Shown piece after piece: positions 34,846 through 47,307 of a stretch of DNA of 64,000 nt; the first letter of the stretch is position 1, and every line of letters starts with the position of its first letter. Below the pieces are notes generated by a model. It was given only the letters and a program-made list of their open reading frames with translations, ran no database searches and was not told the origin of the DNA. The DNA is from Fragilaria crotonensis (Eukaryota > Bacillariophyta > Fragilariophyceae > Fragilariales > Fragilariaceae): NCBI GenBank assembly GCA_022925895.1, contig JAKSYS010000279.1:1-64000 (forward strand), written 5' to 3'. A program made the position numbers and the translations under genes.

Positions 34846-35478
34846 CGTTTAACTACTTTATGGCTTTATGGTGTAAGGATGCGATTGCACGTAGAGTAAC
34901 TTAAATGATCGCAATAAGAGTCTTACCAGTTACGAGGTCGTATGTTTACTTGGAGTGGGGTAATATTCTTGAGTTAGAGGCGTTTACGTTGATGATTGTA
35001 CATTGTGAAGTACACAGCCAGTACATGTCTATGGTCTAACGAACGCCGCGAGTACAAGAAGTAGCAAGTCGCAAGTCTCAAGGCCCAGTCGTTCACTGTT
35101 CTGTGGCTATGATGACTACGGGTACTGTATCATATGTGCGCCTCTTGGTCGGAAGGTCCGGTAAATGACGGGTGGCACCTACTATAAAGTGAAAAGTGAA
35201 ATCTGAATGATCTCTCTCTCTAGTTGTCTACTGGAGTACTACATAAATTTAGTATGTAAAGAGATGTAAAATCTGCAGTACGAAATCTTACAGTAGAACA
35301 AGTATGAAGTATGACAGTATGACTTATCCATACACTGTAGAATATGCATACTACTATAGCTACCAGCAGTTCTACTTGCTATACATACTTGTATAACTTA
35401 CATCTTACATACTCATCCCGCCAAATTCAGGATCCGAGATCATATGATAGCGTCACGCCAGCAAAATCATGCTCTTCT
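34846..35478. other. Intergenic upstream of PPR gene
   Basis: GTAC-type palindromic words at 35270-35400. No gene recognised. The promoter of the minus-strand PPR gene lies next to 34846. Confidence 0.45.
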
Positions 35479-36435
35479 GCAAGTTGCGGTCATTCTGTTT
35501 AAACACAAAACTTGTTAACAGATGGAAGCGGCTTCGTCAGAACAACAATTTCTTCTGAAAGGACGATCTGTAGTACATGTGAAACAAAATAGAACCAGTA
35601 GATCTGAAACGTCATAGATACCATACGAGACAAAGGAATAATTTCCTCGTATATAAGAAACAATGAATGATTAACAATGATGTCGAATTTCAGTTTACTT
35701 AACGATACAGCATAAAATCTACATACAAGAAGACTGCAATCCTACGTACGAGAAGTTGGATTCAGAAAAAGGCATGTCTGAATCCGAAGTTGACAAGACG
35801 GAATCTGTCTAAACTCTTAAGTGAAACCTCTAAAGTTTTGTCTAATGTCTAAAGTGTTCCACGGAATCTCTCTAATGTCTAAAGTCTTTAGAGAGAATGA
35901 GACTTTAGACAAAACTTTAGAGGTTTCAAGAAATGTTTAGAGATTCTGCAGATTCCGTCATGACCACGGACGAGATTCCTCGATTCCAACTTAACCAAGT
36001 TTAAGTATAAACTCACAGTCATTTCGCGCTCACTTGGTTAAGTAAAAATCGTGGACACCTGTCCTTGGTCATGACGGAATCTCTCTAAACTCTTAAGTGA
36101 AACCTCTAAAGCTCTGTATAATGTCTAAAGTGTTCCACGGAATCTCACTAATGTCTAAAGTCTTTAGAGAGAATGAGACTTTAGACAAAACTTTAGAGGT
36201 TTCAAGAAATGTTTAGAGATTCCGCAGATTCCGTTATGACCATGGACGAGTTTTCCACAATTTTAATACGACAAATACATGTCGTACTTAGGATTCCTAA
36301 CAGCATCCACATTAGATTTGATTTCGTTTCTCTGATATGACAGATCATCTTTTCAGAACAAATCTCGTTTCCTTTTCCGATGTCGCTTCCACCTGAGAAC
36401 AAGTTTTGTGTTTAGAGAGAATTACCGCAACTTGC
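35479..36435. mobile_element. Foldback element with long imperfect terminal inverted repeats
   Basis: The 38-bp blocks at 35479-35516 and 36398-36435 are inverted copies (shared GCAAGTTGCGG and AAACACAAAACTTGTT). Weaker inverted similarity continues inward for about 110 bp (tggaagcg, ttctgaaa(g/a)ga). Inside are two nearly identical blocks (35797-35959 and 36073-36235), each itself a palindrome: tctaaa...gtctaatgtctaaag opposite ctttagagagaatgagac and ctttagaggtttc. The two blocks are linked by further inverted words (tgaccacgga/tccttggtca and cttaaccaagt/acttggttaag). No coding capacity. Target duplications not identified. Confidence 0.78.
35797..36235. repeat. Two palindromic 163-bp modules inside the foldback element
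   Basis: Modules 35797-35959 and 36073-36235 share more than 90% by eye, including gacggaatct, ctaaactcttaagtgaaacc and ttccacggaatctc. Each module reads the same on both strands around its centre, so single-stranded DNA or RNA would form a long stem. Confidence 0.85.
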
Positions 36436-36695
36436 TGATTCGAGAGTACGATGTACTGGGTACTTGTCGTACTGAGTAGTCTGTAGTATGCCTTCTACAA
36501 GTACCCTACTCGAAGTACAACTGCAAAGGTTCTTCCATCCAGTACATGGTACTAGTAATACATGTACTCGAGTACCCCGAGTACATTGTACGTACTACTC
36601 GAGTGTTGTTAGCGGATGTCGTTGGAGGATAACCTCCAGTCTCCGGTCTCCTGGCCATCACTGTCCTCGCTCTCCTTTCTATCGTCTCTTCTGCC

Positions 36696-39600
36696 ATGGA
36701 GAATGGTGTTGTAACAAATTTATCGGCGGCGAATGAATCTGATGTTTCAGAATCATCGAAACGGGAGTGTGATACCGATTCAGCCGTGGAACAAAACGTT
36801 TCTGTTCCCTTGTCCCTTCCGGCACCATCACAACCTTTCGCCAGTTCAGCGGCTGATGCTTTGCGGACTGAGAGGAATCAAATGATGGCAACAGTTCCCA
36901 ATCAAATTGGTGGAGCCACGAAGATGACACCCATGGGACGGCCACAGTCAGCTCCTTCGAAAACGAGACTGGGAAAAAATCCGTCTGCAAGAGTCGCTGG
37001 CGCCCCAGTCTCGACTCTGATTTCTGCCACCAACGCCACTCACGCCACTCAGCAACAAAAAAGAGTACCACATGTAAGAGGAGGTAAAAAGGGAGGCCGA
37101 CGTCGATTTACTCCGAAACAAAGAGTTGACCAAATGGAGAAGAAGAAGCCTGTTGCATCATTCACTGTAGTTGACAACGAGCCGAATCGTATAGTAAATC
37201 CACTTTGTGATATACCACGAGTGGGTGGGCCGTCGCACCAGCAAGATGCTGCCAGCGTCTGTGAGACGTTTGTTTGGTCGGATTTGATTTTCGGAAAGCC
37301 TGACACGTTCCCTCTGTCATACTACGCTAGGCTACTGGGATTCCAGGTCGATTCGGCTCCAGACGACAATTATGTGGCTCTCGATCCTGCAACGATACCC
37401 CTAGTGCGAGACATTCCCCTCATACCTCCATCCGGGTATCTGCCCCAAATTTGGAGACACGAGACCTTGCTCGGGTATGTGGATCCGGTTTATGAGGCAC
37501 TTTCGGAAGAGACAGGTGCAGTCATTGAATCTCTTAACCAGGCACCTATCAGTAATACAGGGAATCGGTCATTAGCCCGCTCTTGCCTGGACCTGGCTAA
37601 GGACCTCATGGGGGTTGATGCGTCCGCGTTTAGAATCGATGATCGGGGTGGAGAGTTTGGAATCATAAGTGACACCTACTCCATTCGGTATGAATTCATG
37701 TGGTACCAGTTCGGTAAGGGGGAAAATAAGGAAGAAAAAGCCACTCCCAAGGTTGTTGGTCCTTATGGTGTTACTTCACTGGCATCGCGTATCCAGAAAC
37801 CAAAGGTATCTGAATTGACCCTGCACATCAAATCGATCACTGAGGGGCGCGGGCGGACGGCTCCCCCGAGAACGAATGGTGTATTGCCACAGTCACATTC
37901 CGGTGCAAGAGTCGAGGTATCGACGAACCAGCCGCCTGTAAACGATCTTCCAAAATCTGCAGAATCTGGTCGAGATGAAAATAGTCTTGTGACAGACTCA
38001 AAACCGTCAGCATGGCAAGACGGAAAAGGGGAGGTAATGGACGAACCTCCACAGGTGAGGGAAGATGTTACAGTCAAAGAAAACGGTGTGCTCGTCGTCT
38101 TGACAGCCTTGTGCCTCGAACATGCTCGAGCATGTGGTATCTTTTATGGCTTAGCTCATGCTCCGGATCCAGCTGTTGCTACATTACTCTCCACGTACTT
38201 TCGAATGGTTGCCCTCAAGAGCGAGGACACTCGCTCTACTCTTTTGTGCGATTTGAACAAATGCAGTTCCAAGTACGCTTTTTTACTTTACAAGACACCC
38301 CCGCAAGTTCCAGATACTTCTCTTCAGACTCTTCAAGAAGAGAACAACGTTCACCTCCGCATGCTTGTTAGACTTCCACCTGCTGAAAACGTCAAGAGAT
38401 ATATGAATGGCTCGGCGACGAATTCTCAAAAGTCGAGACGGCGTTCATCCACGAGCGCACACAGTGCCGCCGAGACAATTAGATCGCTTGGCTTCGGTTT
38501 ACGCGTCCAAGGTGACAAGATCGAGTCGCTGCCCCACAATGTTACGCCTGCTAACAACGAGGCCGAGCTCAGTGACGCTGTGCAAATACCAAATTGGAGT
38601 GTCCTTCGAATGTTCGATACCCACGAGAACGCGACAGAGGCAGGGGCATGTGGAAATCAGATTCTTGATTTTCTGACCAAAAAACGAGATCAATTGTTGT
38701 CCTTAGAGAGTCAAACGGAGCCCAAGCTTCGATCTCTTCTGGAAGGAATTCTCCACAAGAGATTGCAGTACGAAAATGACGTCTCGCGACGGAAAGAAGA
38801 CGAACAAACGCTTATTGAATATGAAGCGGTCCTGAATCGGCGCAGGGAATTAGATATCGCGTTTCAGAAGCAACGCGATCAAGATATGGATGCGGTTTGT
38901 GAAATTTGTGGCGACGGAGAGGTGACTCCTGACAATCAAATTCTTTTTTTGCGAGGCCTGCAATGTTGCGATCCACCAGTATTGTTATGGAATCGAAAAA
39001 GTGCCGGAGGGCGACTATTACTGCATTGCATGTCGCTACTTTGGACGTGAAGAGGCTGGATTGGCTGTTGCGCGTCAACTTGAAAGAGGCGCCGCGTTGA
39101 AACTGGCCCCATCGCCACTTCCAATCAACTGCGAACTTTGCCCCCGAAAGCAAGGCGCATTTATCAGAACAGACACATCCACCCACGCGGCAAATGCGGA
39201 TGGTATCAAGGTGTCAAAATGGGTTCATGTACTATGTGCGAAGTGGCAAGGTCTGAACTTTATCGACAATGGGAAGAAAGACTGCGTCGAGGATGTTGTT
39301 GATCTGAAGCTCAATTTTCGTATCCATGGCATTACATGCCAGCTGTGTCAAGGTGACAGGGGTTCTTTCAACCAATGCCGATCACCTGGTTGTAAAAAAC
39401 TGGATACACGTCACATGCGCTCGAGCCTTCGGAAGATGCGAAGTTATCCACGGAGAGAATTGTCACGGCGAAGTCCTTCTGAATCCATGGACTCTCTTAT
39501 GTCCAGAGCATTCCGACGTAGTCCCTCCCCCCGACAGTTCCACGCTTGAACAGCTACGCATGTGGGCGAAAGAATTTCCCCCGGAACCTGAAGTCGAGAA

Positions 39601-42135
39601 ACCGAAGCCGAAACCAATACCCAAATCGTTTAGTAAATTGTCAGCACAAGAAAGACGAGAATTTCTCGCCATCCCGGAGAATGAAAAGGCCCTCGTTGAT
39701 GAGCTTTTGAATAGGAAGCTACAGGGGGTTCGATGCGAAGTGTGCCATACAATTGAAGACGAGGGAAAGAATCTAACCAGGTGCGTTTGCTGTGGTATAG
39801 TATTCTGCGACTCTTGCAAACTGCCTTTCGACGACGAAGATATTGAGGCGAAGCAGTTCACATGCCAAGTGTGCAAGTACCTTGAGGAAGCGAAGGCAAC
39901 AGGAACAGACGTAGAAAAGCCGAAGTGCATTCTCTGTTTTCAGCCAGGAGGGTGGTTGCGGATGGCAAGAGGCACCCTATGAGGAAATGGCCTCTAAACC
40001 GGCAGAGAGAGTACGAAAAACCCTCTTTGAGAAAAGATTGTGGGTGCATGCTCTATGTGCAATGTAAGTTCAATTGCGAAGGGGTGGTTCTCTGTGCACA
40101 CTCCCCATCGACTCATCAGTTCTTCAGCTGGCAGCACCCCACACTCGTAACTGACATGGCTCGCAAAGAGGTAAACTTGAGCGATGCAATCATGACTCAC
40201 GGAAAAGGCTTCATTCTCGGCATGAATCGTTGCGAGCTTTGCGGCCAAAAGGACGGCTTAAAGATGAAATGCTCCTACTCAAACTGCAGGCAACGAGGTC
40301 ATAGATCAAAGGCGTCGCATGCCCATGTGACTTGCGCCCGACAGGCAGGATTCGAGGTCGACACTGGCATGTCAGGAGGCGACATAAGTTTTCACATCAA
40401 TTGCTATCGTCATGTGAAGTGCGAATTCGCTTTCAGAGCAAGACTAGAAGATCTAATAGAGTTCGAAAAGCTCAGAGTAGGCAAGAAAATGGACGACACG
40501 AAGAGCATGAGCATTAGTCACGCATCGCGGCTTCTAAACTCGGCGATTGTTGTCATGAACTATCTTGGCTGGGCCTGGCGATGGACTGAGTGGTGGGTCG
40601 AATATGGTTCTAATTGGGAACCGCTAATTGAGCCTGGAGAGGACGAAAAGAAAATGTCGAAGGAACAACTCAAGATTGTAGATTCCACCCCAGAAAGTCG
40701 TTGTGCAGATGCGAGACGTTGCCGGTTGGCCGCTTTCGGCGCTGCTTTGAGAAATCGATCGTACGATGAAGTGGAAAGCGGGCCGACAGTCATTTTGGAA
40801 CGTGCGCTTCGCGCAGTGCTAAACACTCCAAGTTTGGTTGGTCCGTTGACGAATTTGGAGATTGATTTCTTTGTTCAATGGCTAGGTATTGCATACAGGT
40901 CGAAGTCGAGGCTCCTGGGGTTGGGAAGCGAAAAGATTGTTGTGGACGAGACTGCGCCTTCATCTCTTCACGAGGATGACAAATCCCCAAAGTTTGTTCT
41001 TGGCGACCGTCGTTTACCTGGGGAACAAGTTCTTCCGGAGGGAGAGGTGTTCGAAACGGATGTCGCTGAGATTGACGATTTCTTGAAACCCGAGCGCCTC
41101 GAGGATGGAATGCTGTATTCCGAATTTTTGAAAACTAAAAAATGTTGAAACAGAAACCAGCGAAGCAGAAAGCTCCAGTAGAAGCGCATCTGTCGTGAAG
41201 AATGATCCTAACCGTTTAAAAGGAAGCACTCCGATCTTCATGGGTTGGACGACATCTGCGACACAGAGCCGCCGAGAAAAGGGTCGTCCCCGAATGCTGC
41301 TCCATCCGAAGTCGCTGCACCTGTTGTGAATGAATTAGAGGAGGACAATGCATTAAAGGAGCAAGGAATTTCAGCATCTCCGAACGAGCCTCGAAAAGTG
41401 AAGAACGACGATGAGGCACGTGCTGGGGATGCCACAACATGAGTCCCTTCACTCTGTGGAGAGGCGTGCGATTCGGAAGCGCAAGACATTATCGTTTCCT
41501 GACCGTAGGAGCGCACGAACGCTGATCATTCGAGGAAAGAGGCTGACGAATCTAATGCTGTAGGTTCGAAGTTGGATGCGAGTGAATTCCTAGAGTCGAA
41601 TACCTTGAGTGCCGGCCTGGATTCATTCGACGAAGATAGCGCGTACGAAGAGAGTACAAGCCCCAAGAAGTGCCGCCTTAAACAACCTAAGAGGTCAAAA
41701 GTGGAGGTTATGGCGACGGCCATGCAGTCACGGGACAACTCTGTGTCGTCAAGACCTCGACGAAATACTGTAGGTAGGCACAGCAATGAAGATGGCGACC
41801 TCAATAAGGACAAAGAGACCAGAAATATCGAGTCACCTGTCCCTGCGAAGGCGAAGGGCCCCTTACCGAATGCATCCTACGTGATACCTCGAAAGGAGCG
41901 AGCGAAGTCGTCGCTACCTGAGGAAGGAGGCTCGGCGGAGAACGACGCCGACCCTGACGATACTGATCCCCTTTCTTCACTTAGAATTCCACGCAAAAAG
42001 AAGGCTTTTGTGGAGAATGCGAGCGACAAAGATGATTGTCTGGAGCCGGAACTTGGCCGGAGTTCTCCGCAGAAGCGCGGACGATACCGTGGTAAGTTGG
42101 AGGCTGCCAAATTTGTCCTGCAAGGAGTGGAGTAG
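36696..42135 (+). CDS. Large multi-PHD-finger chromatin protein
   Basis: PHD and extended PHD (ePHD) fingers read histone tails and are found in histone-modifying complexes. Here a roughly 730-residue N-terminal part with basic and low-complexity segments is followed by PHD1 (VCEICGDGEVTPDNQ ... CYGIEKVPEGDYYCIACRYF), ePHD1 (CELCPRKQGAF, WVHVLCAKW, CQLCQGDRGSFNQC, WIHVTCARAFGRCEVI), a third finger (CEVCHTIEDEGKNLTRCVCC ... CQVC), ePHD2 (CILCFQPGGWLRMA ... CELCGQKDGLKMKC, HAHVTCARQAGFE) and a charged tail to 42135. The PHD-ePHD pair resembles the BRPF/JADE PZP module; no catalytic domain is seen. One intron (40064-40127) is clear. Single-base breaks lie at T7 38944-38950, A6 39394-39399, near 39975 and 40020, A6 41137-41142 and near 41245 and 41440. 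The start at 36696 is the first good ATG. The 3' end overlaps a minus-strand ORF. Confidence 0.8.
40064..40127 (+). other. Intron in the PHD gene (64 nt)
   Basis: Donor gtaagt at 40064 and acceptor ttcttcag ending at 40127. Joining gives LWVHALCAIWQHPTLVTD, matching the expected ePHD sequence between the histidine and the next conserved region. Confidence 0.82.
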
Positions 42136-43911
42136 ACTCTAGTGTGGTTCTGCATTCCCACAACTTCGTTACCCTGGTGATGAATGACCTAGAGGAACAG
42201 CCGCGTTTGACGATGTCAATAGCTGTTGCAAGTTGACTCCCTCCAGGAAAGAAAGTCAGCCATGCCGATGACAACAACATTCCACAGATCACATAATCCC
42301 GATTAGGTGTTTCAATCTTGATGCCCCTTGTGAAATATATGGCGTGTGGATCGTTACATTTTGAGCTAAGTATCCGGTCTTTCCGGTGGGTCCTGAAAGA
42401 TTCCTGATCTAGCCAAGTGAACTTTGAGTCCGAGTGTGAACAACCTAATATCAAGCAAAGCGTGAATCCGCCACTATGGAGCCTGTAAACGATGACGAAA
42501 GGTTTCGAAAAATGTATACACGAACTATGGTAATGGGAGCGATGGGGAGGGCTCAGTCGCAGATGAGCGTAGTGCTCATCAAAGAGCTCACCGGTTCCGT
42601 CGATAAAATAGTACCGTAAACTACTGTAGGCAGTAGTACTCGCTTGTAAGAAGTGGACGCTGCCCTTGGTGGCTGTACCAAAGTAGTGTATCTCCTTGGG
42701 AAGAGCCAGCAATCGTATGCCTTGATTGAAAAGCGACAGTACTTGCGAAAACGAGCTGCCGGATGCGTACACAATATCAGATTCAACAAATAGGTTGATC
42801 GTCTCAAGAATGTTCGTGCCCGACTTCCATAAGCATTTCACGCTGTCAAACTCCTTACATAGTTCTGTTGCGACTTGGGTAGCATGCGAGGCTCCGAGGG
42901 CCATTCTCCGGCCACATTATGGGACAGACTCTCACGCATCCTGGCGCCTGATGAACCACCAAAGTTGGCCCGAAAATAGACCCAGTAGATGTGAACTGTG
43001 TGACCAGGACCATGTTCAAGTTCCGCGATGTCCCTCGTAGCGGTCAGAACGTTGCGCCAATATGATTCCGACGCCTCGAGAACCAAGTCACCAACTCGAA
43101 GATGAAACGCTGCGCTCAAAACCTTGATTGGACTATCAAAAACATCGTGACCACGATCGCTCTCTGCAGTCAAATTTGTGGCACTAGCCGTCGTCGTGTT
43201 TCCGTCTGTCGAGAAGACGTTTTCGATTTCTTTTTTCTGCTGATACCACGGATATATGACGTCTTCCACCAACCTATTGTCGCGCAGAAAGCTATGGACA
43301 AAAGCAAGTACATCGCCATGTCCCAAAGGCATTTTTTCCTGTTGGATTTTGGGCCAAACCTCTCCCGAGTCAGGATAAATCCATTGGACGACCGTATCGT
43401 TGCCAGCAAGAAGTGTGATGTCTTGTTTTTCCAAGTCTTTGATTGTGGTGTGTTCCAAGGTACGGTTCGGCAACATTGTTCCGCAATCCGGAAAGACTGG
43501 TTCGAGGAGCAGATGATACAGATCCATGTCATTGCCGAAGTGATCAGTGTCGAAGCAAAACAGTACCCTCGTGTCATGGCGTACCAAGACTTCCGTCATT
43601 TTGTGACCCATTCCCAACATGAAATTGACCTTGGGGGCGACTCGTAATCGATATTGAGGACACGAGAAGAGATCGATTCGCGTTGATGCTCTGCTCACTG
43701 AGTGAAACGAGGTTGTCGCCTCTGCCATTGGATCGATTTGATACACGGTTGCTGTTGACTGCGATAAGGAAGTCGGATAAATCTCCTTAATATCAGCATC
43801 AGCGAGCTGAATTTCAGAGAATCGAAAAGAATGGAGGCAACTAACCAAAATGGCCGTTGATATTGCCACAAATGCATGAGAAAGAACCGAGAGTTCGAAG
43901 CCTCGACCCAT
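41981..43911 (-). CDS. Putative type II membrane glycosyltransferase (HxRxGD group)
   Basis: The N-terminus (FELSVLSHAFVAISTAILVSC) is a membrane anchor, as in Golgi type II enzymes. The luminal part contains FHLRVGDLVLEASESYW, a HxRxGD-like motif typical of the fucosyltransferase group (NodZ/FUT8, O-FucT, GT11). Later comes NLFVESDIVYASGSSFSQVLSLF, which matches the D-x-x-x-(G/A)-S-S-F-S motif of the same group, then YFG and RYYFIDGTGELFDEHY. The frame breaks once at about 42905-42925 by one or two bases. The donor sugar is not provable from sequence. The last part of the ORF (42540 to 41981) overlaps the PHD gene's end and lacks family features, so the real stop is probably nearer 42550. 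Four Asn-x-(S/T) sites are visible. Confidence 0.6.
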
Positions 43912-44014
43912 GATGAAGGACCATTACTCTGTAAGTCGATATGGAACGTGGTTGCAAATCAAAACATGAGTTGCTCATCAATTGGCCACAGCTCTGCGAA
44001 ACAACTTATAGCAA

Positions 44015-44460
44015 ACTAGTGGGTACCTCACATTTGATCGGAGTGTCTACTACAGGAAACTGGACGTACAGTACCCCCAACCTGGTCGTACTCCGTACCA
44101 CTACTTTTTTCCCCTACAGTATGCAGTACCATGGTACCAACGTAGGAAACGTCATGAAGTACAGTACCAGGTAGTTATCATGCCCCAGTATTGCAGTTCA
44201 TCGCACGGTATATTTTACAGTAGCATTTGTCAAGCAACCTGTTCACAGCAAATTCAATGAGTATTCCATCCAGTAACTTTGAATTCGTACAGTATTGTAG
44301 TTCAGTAACGTAACACACTGTCGTTTCAACATAAATTACCGTCCGTTTATGTACTGTAGACCTGTAGTACATGTAATCCACGTAACAGTGCAACAGTACC
44401 CCAGAGTGGTCATACTCCGTAACAGACGGACGCACGCACGCACACAATTAATTTATAATA
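44015..44460. repeat. Dispersed 446-bp repeat, copy A
   Basis: This begins actagtgggtacctcacatt and ends with the acgcacgcacgcacacaattaa / tttataata terminus. It is nearly identical to 53872-54316 (copy B), with about six differences by eye, such as cgtcatgaag versus cttcatgaag and tccagtaac versus tctagtaac. The last 22 bp are tandemly duplicated at 44448-44490. It contains no coding capacity beyond spurious ORFs that appear in both copies. Confidence 0.93.
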
Positions 44461-45208
44461 TAGTAGGATTAATTTATAATATAGTAGGATAGGATATGAC
44501 TATCTACATGTATGTACTGTTTGGATGGCATATACTCCGAGTATGTATGACAGTGTATGATATCTACAGGGTACAAGTATAAACATAGTAGTGGGAGCCA
44601 CAAAATCAATCGACACCAAGAAATCACCGTACAGTCATCTAAGGCCGGTGCTTTCAGCCAACAAAATGTCTCGCAAAACAAACCGTAGTAGTCTATTCCA
44701 GGGATTGGAAGTAAATAACCACCGGTACCGGTAACCAAATACCGATGGTATTATACTGTACCACTACTGTGATTTTTAAAATGCCCAATAACTGGTTACC
44801 TGCGAGTGGCAATATACCAACCAGTAACCAAGACCCTTGGTTATTTTCTACTGAGTTTAGTCGGTAGTATTTTGAATTCCGGTGTTCGGGAATACCAGTC
44901 GGAATTTCCATAAATGTTCTGTCCTGCATCAGAGTGTTTACGGTTCATTTCTGTACTGTAGTACTGAAGTTTACTGTTACTGTAGTGTTTTTACTACCAT
45001 TATACCTACCGGACGAAACCAATGGAACCGAGTAAGTACTGCGATTCGAAAAATGAAGAGAAGTTATATTCATACCGGACTGAAGGATTTTTCAATACCA
45101 AAATACCTACCAGTGCAACAGCACAATACCATTCTACCTACTGGAGGACTGTAATACCAGATTCAACGTGGGACAGTATTATTTTTCCAATCCCTGGTCT
45201 ATTCTGTG
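44461..45208. other. Intergenic between repeat A and Harbinger-type element
   Basis: Low-complexity and palindromic words (ccggtaccggtaacc near 44720). The rest is featureless. Short ORFs are not genes. Confidence 0.45.
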
Positions 45209-45468
45209 AAAATATCGTCCTTGCAGCCACAAAAAGTCCTCGCAAACGGGCTTGATCGCTTTGTGCATCCGGGTTTTTAACAAACCGTTTTCGAGCGTTT
45301 GTGAACAGCCGGATTTTTTACAAACCCCATCACTAAAGTATTCCTTAATAGGGTTTTCGAGATGCATCGGATGATGTTTTGTAGAATTGCAACCTTCCAA
45401 TGACAACGGCATTGGCGGCGACTTCATCATATTGCATCTATAAACATAGCATCAACCCACATAGAAGG

Positions 45469-47234
45469 ATGGATACTAATGATGCTCTGAACGCGTTCTA
45501 TGAAGGTTTATTGGATGAAGATGGATATTTGGGCAATGAGGACGATTGTATCGATGATGATGGCGCGGTCGACGACGACAAGCTTGAAGAATACATGGCA
45601 CAGCAGGCGGCAGCAGATGAGAGGAAAAGAAACGTTCTGCTAACGATGATGGGTATGGTTGAGCTTGAGGACGAGGAACAGAAAGAATTTGACGCGATAG
45701 ACCTCAGGCGTCATCGTGAGAGATTTCGCGGTCGCCGGAAAAAAAGACGAAAGATGAAGAGGCAGTGGTATTGCGACCCAACCACTGGAAAAATGAGTAG
45801 AGTGTGCCCCCAAATGAGCAGCTGGTGGATTGACTACGTGGAGAATCCTGAACCGGACTGCCCTTTTTGGAATAAGGTTTTCCGACAGAGGTTCAGGTTG
45901 CCGTATGTGTCATACATACAGGTGTTGGAATGGGTTTGTGGTGACGATTGCGATGGCTTGTTTGACCGATGGCGGACAGAAGCCGATCATGGCTTCACTG
46001 GAAGGCAAAACAACAAGAAAGTTTCGCCCCTTGAACTTCTCCTTTTAGGCTCACTTCGGTACTTGGGCAGGGGGTGGACTTTTGATGACATCGAAGAGGC
46101 CACCAAAGTAAGTCGCGATGTCCATCGCTGTTTTTTTCACGCTTTCACGACGTATGGTGCGAAATTTTTGTACCCTCGCTTCGTGCAAATGCCTCAGAGT
46201 ACGGCCGACTTGCGAAGTTGCGAGTCCGAGTATGCGGTGGCGGGTTTCCTGGATGTATCGGGAGTACCGACGCGACGCACATTCCGTTGGACAAGGTCAC
46301 TGCTGCGTTTCGACAAGCGCACATTGGCTACAAAATGGGGTCAGATGCAACAACAAGGACGTATAATCTGACGGTCAATCATCGCCGTCAGATACTACAT
46401 ACTACCACAGGCCACCCAGGAAGGTGGAACGACAAGGCTCTCATTCGTTTCGATTCGTTCATGTCCGATCTACGTGATGGTGCTTTCGATGAGATGGTTG
46501 ATTTCACGTTGAAAAGGGGAAGAAAGGACGATACTGGTACTGTGACAACTGGCGAGGACGAAGTAGAGGACGTGACGATCAAGGGTGCATACGTCATCGT
46601 CGACAATGGGTACCTCCGATGGCCGACGACGATTCCTCCAATGAAAGACACGTGCAATCGATCGGAGCTACGCTTCTCCCAGTGGCTAGAAGCACTTAGA
46701 AAAGACGTAGAGTGCACGTTTGGCATCCTTAAAGGTCGTTGGAGGATACTAAAGACGGGCATTCGCGTCCACAATACTGAAGCAAGCGACAACATCTGGA
46801 TGACTTGCTGTGCTTTGCACAACCACTTGTTGGATGTCGACGGATTGTCGCACAAATGGGACGATGGTGTCCCATCGAGCTACGAGAACGACGATGGAGA
46901 GTTCCAAGACGAGGATATCCCTGCTGCTATTCGACGTCTTGTAGATCCTATTGGGAATGAAGGTCATAGATTGCGAACGTTCGATAGTTTGCGATTCGGA
47001 TTTCAGGCGAATCACGAGGATGATGCACGTGATTGTGACGACGACGATGACGACGACGACGGCGATAATGATGCTCACTTGATTCGATCGGGAACAAGCG
47101 TGAAGTCGATTGAATTTAATCGATTCAGGGCGATGTTGATTGAGAATTTCAACATCGCCTTTCATGAGGACAAGTTGAAGTGGCCGAAGCGCTTCGCAAA
47201 AAATACGAAGCCAGTTCCTATCCTTCCTGGGTAG
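45469..47234 (+). CDS. PIF/Harbinger-type transposase (DDE_4 family)
   Basis: Start at ATG 45469 (MDTNDALNAFYEG) after a short upstream frame. The N-terminal half carries an acidic region and WWIDYVENPEPDCPFWNKVF, then FTGRQNNKKVSPLELLLLGS. The catalytic centre reads GCIGSTDATHIPLDKV (first D), then GAYVIVDNGYLRWPTTIPPM (second D) and RKDVECTFGILKGRWRILK (E), followed by ALHNHLLD, the full order for Harbinger transposases. One base is missing in the GGG at 46242-46244, splitting the frame in two. A long acidic (DDDDDD) tail closes the protein. Otherwise complete. The enzyme excises and reinserts the element, in this superfamily usually with a DNA-binding partner. Confidence 0.88.
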
Positions 47235-47307
47235 TACATCTAATCAATTACGTAATATATATTTGTTGCTTTACTAATTTCATTGCTATCTAGTAGTAGT
47301 ACTATCG

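Noticed and set aside
44015-44447. Open frames of 77-97 codons in the dispersed repeat
   Set aside because: They occur in both copies only because the copies are near-identical, contain no domain and are low-complexity.
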